10,478 bases of DNA, from assembly GCA_036375275.1 (NCBI GenBank), contig DASUSF010000178.1, forward strand, positions 1 to 10,478. Reading direction: 5' to 3'. Positions 6,821 through 10,478 of the stretch are shown in pieces. The notes under the pieces are model-generated. The model saw only the letters and a program-made list of their open reading frames with translations. It was not told where the DNA came from and did not search any database. Every line of letters begins with the position of its first letter. Position 1 is the stretch's first letter. Source of the DNA: DASUSF01 sp036375275 (GTDB taxonomy: Bacteria; Pseudomonadota; Alphaproteobacteria; Geminicoccales; Geminicoccaceae). The translations under genes were made by a program, and so were the position numbers.

Positions 6821-7714
6821 CTAAGGTGTGCGCGAAGCACCGGCGCGCGCCGGAAGCGGACCCACCAGCAGTTCCGGATCGAGCGCTTCCTGATACCAGT
6901 AGATGCCGAAATGCAGGTGCGGGCCCGTCGCCCGTCCGGTGCTGCCGACCCGCCCGACGGTCTGACCGGCGGCCACGCTTTCGCCGGGCGCGACCGTCAT
7001 CGAATCCAGATGGGCATAGATGCTGTGCAGGCCATGGCCGTGGTCGATGATCACCGTGTGCCCGGTGAAGTACATGTCGCGCTCGGCGAGGCTCACAACG
7101 CCGTCCGCCATGGCGCCGACGGGGGTGCCGCGGGGAGCTCCGACGTCGACGCCCTTGTGCGGGCTGCGCGGTTCGCCGTTCAGGATGCGCTGGCTGCCGA
7201 ACACGCCGGTGACCGGGCCGTCGACCGGCCAGCGCGGATCCTGAAAGGCGGACGCGGCGATCGTGCTCCGGGCGCGGGCGGCGTTGATCGCCTGACCGTC
7301 CCGGCGGATCCGCTCGAGCTCCTCCGGTGTCTGCGGCGTGACCTTGCGGGGCGGCAGGCCGTCGATCCGCTGCACGTCGAACGTCCGCGCCGCGATTTCG
7401 AGGATCCGGCGGACGAGCGGCCCGCCGGCGTGGCGGACGACGAGCTCGGCCTCCGGGCCGGCATCGCGCCCGAAGCCGAACAGAAAGCGACCCTGCTCGT
7501 CCACCTCGAGGCGTCGCCCGTCCAGCGTCACCTCGCTGCCCGGCGCGGTCCGGCCGATCACCCGCCCGCCCTGGGTGAGATCGCCCTCGAGCTGGACCAG
7601 GGGTTCGGCGGCGGTCCCGAGCGCGCCCACGCCGAGGAGGGGGCAGAGGAGGAGGGCGAGGGGCAGGAGGGCGAGGATGACGGGGAGGCGAGTGGTCCGT
7701 CGGGCGCGCGCCAT
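6821..7714 (-). CDS. Exported M23-family (LytM-type) metallopeptidase
   Basis: This 297-residue protein has an N-terminal signal peptide: basic MARARRTTR, a hydrophobic core to about residue 33, and likely cleavage after GTAA near 36. It should therefore act in the periplasm on peptidoglycan cross-links. The LytM domain fills about residues 160-285. HKGVDVG supplies H186 and D190, YAHL supplies H235, and GPHLHFG supplies H266 and H268, the full set of zinc and catalytic residues known for M23 peptidases. The middle (about 40-110) looks like a small beta domain of a kind often found before M23 domains. A strong AAGGAG site sits 5 bases before ATG (plus-strand 7720-7725). It is the upstream gene of a minus-strand pair with the EAL-like gene and is divergent from the methyltransferase at 7762. 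Loss of the flagellar genes has not touched it. Confidence 0.92.
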   Translation of the reverse strand: MARARRTTRLPVILALLPLALLLCPLLGVGALGTAAEPLVQLEGDLTQGGRVIGRTAPGSEVTLDGRRLEVDEQGRFLFGFGRDAGPEAELVVRHAGGPLVRRILEIAARTFDVQRIDGLPPRKVTPQTPEELERIRRDGQAINAARARSTIAASAFQDPRWPVDGPVTGVFGSQRILNGEPRSPHKGVDVGAPRGTPVGAMADGVVSLAERDMYFTGHTVIIDHGHGLHSIYAHLDSMTVAPGESVAAGQTVGRVGSTGRATGPHLHFGIYWYQEALDPELLVGPLPARAGASRTP

Positions 7715-7719
7715 CGGGG

Positions 7720-7725
7720 CTCCTT
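7720..7725 (-). promoter_or_regulatory. Ribosome binding site of the M23 peptidase gene
   Basis: AAGGAG on the minus strand, 5 bases before ATG 7714, fixes that start. Confidence 0.8.
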
Positions 7726-7761
7726 GAGCTGTCGCGGTTGCGTTCGTCTGGAGATGCCGGC

Positions 7762-8304
7762 ATGCCGCAGAAAAGCAACCGCTCCGGGAGGTCCGAGGTG
7801 ACCCGTCTCGACAGTTTCATCCGCCGCCTCGAAGCGCAGCGCGCCTGCCTCGACCACGCCGTCCGGCTGGTCGACGACCTGCCGGGGCCGGTCCTCGAGC
7901 TCGGGCTCGGCAACGGTCGGACCTTCGACCACCTGCGCAGCCGGCTGCCGACGCGCGAGATCTTCGTCTTCGACCGCCAGGTCAACGCTCATCCGGCCTG
8001 CATCCCCGACCCGGCGCACCTGTTCCTCGGCGAGATCCACGTCACCCTCGACCAGGCCCGAGCCCGGCTCCCGGCACCGGCCGCGCTGGTCCACAGCGAT
8101 CTCGGCACGGGCGATCCGGCCGGCAACGCGAGGCTCGCCGGGTGGCTCGCGCGCGAGCTGCCACCGCTGCTCGCGCCCGGCGCGGTCGTGGTCGCCGACC
8201 AGCCGTTCGAGGACCCGCGGCTCGAACCGCTGCCCCTGCCGCCGGGCGTGCGCGACGGGCGCTATTTCCTGTATCGTCGCCTGCATCGTCGAGCGGGATG
8301 GTGA
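7762..8304 (+). CDS. Small class I SAM-dependent methyltransferase
   Basis: This 180-residue protein has a Rossmann-type methyltransferase core. Motif I is VLELGLGNGRT (residues 44-54). The acidic residue ending strand 2 is D71 in IFVFDR. A later strand carries ALVHSDLGTGD, and LLAPGAVVVADQPF is the strand and turn that usually follows. The short single-domain form resembles the Pfam Methyltransf_17 group, judged from memory of the family pattern. The substrate is unknown. ATG 7762 is chosen over the upstream in-frame TTG 7738 because GGAG at 7750-7753 is spaced 8 bases from it. It diverges from the M23 gene across only 47 bases, which must hold both promoters; I could not pick out convincing -35/-10 boxes there. 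Confidence 0.8.
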   Translation: MPQKSNRSGRSEVTRLDSFIRRLEAQRACLDHAVRLVDDLPGPVLELGLGNGRTFDHLRSRLPTREIFVFDRQVNAHPACIPDPAHLFLGEIHVTLDQARARLPAPAALVHSDLGTGDPAGNARLAGWLARELPPLLAPGAVVVADQPFEDPRLEPLPLPPGVRDGRYFLYRRLHRRAGW

Positions 8305-8395
8305 GTACAGCATGAATGGCGCGGTCGTGGCAGCCGACCCGCTCCGGGTTCCGGACTTGCCTTGTCCTCCGAGCGCGAATCCTGTTTTGTGCAGC

Positions 8396-8402
8396 GAGAG
8401 GA
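8396..8402 (+). promoter_or_regulatory. Ribosome binding site of the MBL-fold hydrolase gene
   Basis: The purine tract GAGAGGA lies 7 bases before ATG 8410 and supports that start. The 105-base gap before the gene (8305-8409) may hold its own promoter, but I see no clear boxes. Confidence 0.5.
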
Positions 8403-8409
8403 CGGGTGA

Positions 8410-9246
8410 ATGGCCGAAAGCGACGAATTCTGGGTGCGCTTCTGGGGCGTGAGGGGCACGGTGCCGTGCCCCGGCCCCAGCACGGTCGCCTACGGCGGCA
8501 ACACGTCCTGTGTCGAGATCCGCTGCGGCAGCGACCGGCTGATCTTCGATGCCGGGACCGGCATCCGCGCGCTCGGCATCGACCTCGCCGGCCAGTCCGG
8601 CCTCGACGGCCACGTCTTCCTGACCCACACCCATATCGACCACATCAACGGCTTTCCCTTCTTCCGGCCGGCCTACGACCCGCAGAACCGCTTCGAGCTC
8701 TGGGCCGGGCATCTCGGCGGTGCGCCGGGCAGCCTGCAGAGCGTGCTCGGCGACCTCATGCGCGCGCCGATCTTCCCGGTCCCGCTCGACATCATGCACG
8801 CCTGCATCGCCTTTCACGATTTCGCCGCCGGGACCGTCCTGGAGCCCGTGCCGGGGGTGGTCCTGCGCACGGCCCGGCTCAACCATCCGAACAACGCGAC
8901 CGGCTACCGGATCGATTTCGGCAAGCGGTCGATCTGCTACGTGACCGACACCGAGCACGAGGTCGGCACCCTCGACCAGACCATCGTCGATCTGATCCGG
9001 GGCAGCGACATCGTCATCTACGACGCCACCTACACGGAGCTGGAGTACGACCGCTACCGGGGGTGGGGCCACTCGACCTGGAACGAGGGTGTCCGGCTGT
9101 GCGAGGCTGCGGGCGCGCGGGTGCTGGTCGGCTTCCATCACGATCCGGACCACGACGACAGCGACCTCGACCGGATCGCAGAGGCCCTGGACCGCGCCCG
9201 GCCGGGCTCGAAGGTCGCACGCGAGGGCATGACCCTCCATCCCTGA
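8410..9246 (+). CDS. Metallo-beta-lactamase-fold hydrolase
   Basis: This 278-residue protein has the full metal-binding pattern of the fold. The HxHxDH motif is HTHIDH (H73, H75, D77, H78). H159 is in ARLNHPNNATGY, D180 is in CYVTDTEH, and a late histidine is in GFHHDP (H243/H244). The GWGHST stretch (H221) resembles the RNase Z / PhnP / cyclic-nucleotide phosphodiesterase side of the superfamily rather than beta-lactamases. There is no signal peptide, so it should act in the cytoplasm on a phosphodiester or a related ester. The exact substrate cannot be read from sequence. It is followed closely by a methyltransferase and then by a cyclase-like membrane protein. Confidence 0.88.
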   Translation: MAESDEFWVRFWGVRGTVPCPGPSTVAYGGNTSCVEIRCGSDRLIFDAGTGIRALGIDLAGQSGLDGHVFLTHTHIDHINGFPFFRPAYDPQNRFELWAGHLGGAPGSLQSVLGDLMRAPIFPVPLDIMHACIAFHDFAAGTVLEPVPGVVLRTARLNHPNNATGYRIDFGKRSICYVTDTEHEVGTLDQTIVDLIRGSDIVIYDATYTELEYDRYRGWGHSTWNEGVRLCEAAGARVLVGFHHDPDHDDSDLDRIAEALDRARPGSKVAREGMTLHP

Positions 9247-9301
9247 GCCCGGCCTTCGGCCGCGGGTCCGCCTGCGGCGCCTCCTCTTCGGCCTCGGCAC
9301 G

Positions 9302-10096
9302 GTGCTCGGTGTCCGACCGCTCGGGTTCTTCATTCCCTATCGTTATGCGGGTTCCGTCGACGCCCACGCCTACCCGGCGCTCGGCCCGCTCTTCGCGGCG
9401 GCGGAGCCACGACAGAGGTGGACGCTCGACGCGATCGAGGGGGTCGCCGACGACCTGCTGCGGATCGCCGGGCCGCCGCCCGCGCCCCGTTTCGACCAGG
9501 GCTGGTTCCCGACCCTCGACGGCGCTGCCGCCTATGGCCTGATCCGCCGCCTCGCGCCGCAGCGGATCGTGGAGGTCGGCTCCGGGCACTCGACCCGGTT
9601 CCTCGCCCGCGCGATCCAGGACGGCGGCCTCGGGACCCGGCTGACCGCGATCGATCCGGCGCCGCGCGCGGAGCTTGCCGGGCTGGCGGTGGACTGGCGG
9701 CGCTGCCTGCTCGACGACGTGCCGCCCGAGACCTTCAGCGCGCTGGAGCCGGGCGACGTGCTGTTCATCGACTCCAGCCACGTGCTGATGCCCGGGACCG
9801 ACCTCGACCGTCTGCTCAACGACGTCATGCCCCGCCTGCCCGCCGGCGTGCTGGTCCACCTGCACGACATCCTGCTCCCGGACGCGTATCCGGCGGAGTG
9901 GGCATGGCGGGGCTACAACGAGCAGCAGGCGGTGGCGCCCCTGCTCTGGACCGGCGCGTTCGAGATCGTGTTCGCCAGCCACTTCGTGCGCACCCGGCGG
10001 ACGACGTGGCTGGAGCGCAGCGTCGTCGCGCGCCTGCCGCGAGCGCCGGATGCGCCTCCGACGAGCCTCTGGCTCCGGAGGGCAGCCAAATCCTGA
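9302..10096 (+). CDS. Class I SAM-dependent methyltransferase (Methyltransf_24-like)
   Basis: This protein has 264 residues from GTG 9302. Core motifs are IVEVGSGHSTRFLARAI (residues 89-105, SAM-binding loop), LTAIDPAPR (114-122), DVLFIDSSHV (152-161) and LVHLHDILLP (184-193). This is the pattern of the Methyltransf_24 group, often found near sugar or polysaccharide genes; the substrate is unknown. The frame is open upstream to a stop at 9230, and the codons just before GTG read RRLLFGLGT, which looks like coding sequence of this protein. The true start may therefore be further up, for example CTG 9272, although no ATG, GTG or TTG lies there. The gene starts 55 bases or less after the MBL gene and is probably in the same transcript. 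Confidence 0.87.
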   Translation: MLGVRPLGFFIPYRYAGSVDAHAYPALGPLFAAAEPRQRWTLDAIEGVADDLLRIAGPPPAPRFDQGWFPTLDGAAAYGLIRRLAPQRIVEVGSGHSTRFLARAIQDGGLGTRLTAIDPAPRAELAGLAVDWRRCLLDDVPPETFSALEPGDVLFIDSSHVLMPGTDLDRLLNDVMPRLPAGVLVHLHDILLPDAYPAEWAWRGYNEQQAVAPLLWTGAFEIVFASHFVRTRRTTWLERSVVARLPRAPDAPPTSLWLRRAAKS

Positions 10097-10162
10097 ACAT
10101 GCGCTCCCGCCGGCATGATGTGGGTCACAGGCGGCTGCCGCGCCAGCGCGTAGCCTCGGGCG

Positions 10163-10478
10163 ATGGTGCAGGTTCTGCCGAGCAGGCGCCGCCGGCGCCG
10201 GGAGCCGGCCGCGATACCGCGGCGGGTCAGGCTCGCCGTGATGCGGCAGCAGGACCAGAGCGAGCGGCTGATCGGCTGGATCCAGCTCCTGATCGTCCTC
10301 GCCTTCGCCGGGCTCTACTCCCTGACCCGGCGGGCCGCGCCGGAGGCGGCATCCTTCGACCCGGTTCCGGCCGTGCTCGGCGCCTACGCGCTGTTGACCT
10401 GCTTAAGGCTGGCCCTGGCCCATCGCGGCTGGCTGCCGCGGCCCGTCCTGATCCTGGCGGCGGTGGCCGACGTCCTGC
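10163..10478 (+). CDS. Membrane protein, N-terminal part; probable adenylate/guanylate cyclase (runs off window)
   Basis: ATG 10163 opens a frame of 105 codons with no stop before the window ends; an in-frame TAG lies upstream at 10151-10153, so this start is the first available. A basic leader (RRRRREP) is followed by MRQQDQSERLIGWIQ, then a membrane helix (LLIVLAFAGLYSL), a second (AVLGAYALLTCLRLAL) and the beginning of a third (VLILAAVADVL). The QQDQSERLIGWIQ opening and helix spacing resemble the N-terminal region of alphaproteobacterial membrane adenylate/guanylate cyclases. The catalytic domain would lie beyond the window, so the call is an inference. No good ribosome binding site is seen. 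Confidence 0.6.
   Translation, partial: MVQVLPSRRRRRREPAAIPRRVRLAVMRQQDQSERLIGWIQLLIVLAFAGLYSLTRRAAPEAASFDPVPAVLGAYALLTCLRLALAHRGWLPRPVLILAAVADVL

Noticed and set aside
7558..9333. Long minus-strand open frame (about 590 codons) opposite the methyltransferase and MBL genes
   Set aside because: The plus strand carries clear methyltransferase and HTHIDH motifs; the antisense translation matches no family I know.
10097..10162. Terminator between the second methyltransferase and the cyclase-like gene
   Set aside because: There are GC-rich inverted bases but no clear stem followed by a T run.

Overview
The window is very GC-rich and reads as the chromosome of an alphaproteobacterium. The flagellar order fliF-fliG-(fliH)-fliN-flbD-flhA-flhF-fleN is the Caulobacter/Rhodospirillales arrangement, and the proteins resemble that group. 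I cannot name the genus; a Rhodospirillales or Geminicoccales-like lineage is a guess.

Left half (about 85-5255): a flagellar export, MS-ring and switch gene cluster that is thoroughly broken. fliF is nearly full length but changes frame about five times. fliG stops after its N-terminal third and runs straight into fliN; the rest of fliG and all of fliH are missing. flbD keeps a scrap of its receiver-like region and its C-terminal third. flhA has lost most of its membrane part. Its last ~55 codons, with the first half of flhF, lie on the minus strand in an inverted block of about 750 bp (4010-4757). The C-terminal half of fleN follows on the plus strand, interrupted by a ~152 bp paired-palindrome element (4884-5035) whose first bases are a TAG stop. 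It ends against a fragment of an IS630-type transposase gene on the minus strand (5251-5466).

Right half (5501-10478): apparently intact genes. On the minus strand are a periplasmic M23 peptidase and, downstream, a degenerate GGDEF/EAL-like protein. On the plus strand, diverging from the peptidase, are a small SAM methyltransferase, a metallo-beta-lactamase-fold hydrolase, a second SAM methyltransferase, and the start of a membrane protein resembling the N-terminus of adenylate/guanylate cyclases, which runs off the window.

The main message is the contrast: frameshifts, deletions, an inversion and insertions fall in every recognisable flagellar gene and in none of the neighbours. This argues for real gene decay rather than poor sequence. 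The window shows loss of this flagellar system, or of one of several copies, in a host that keeps nearby signalling and cell-wall genes. I see no new defence, mobile or biosynthetic system here.
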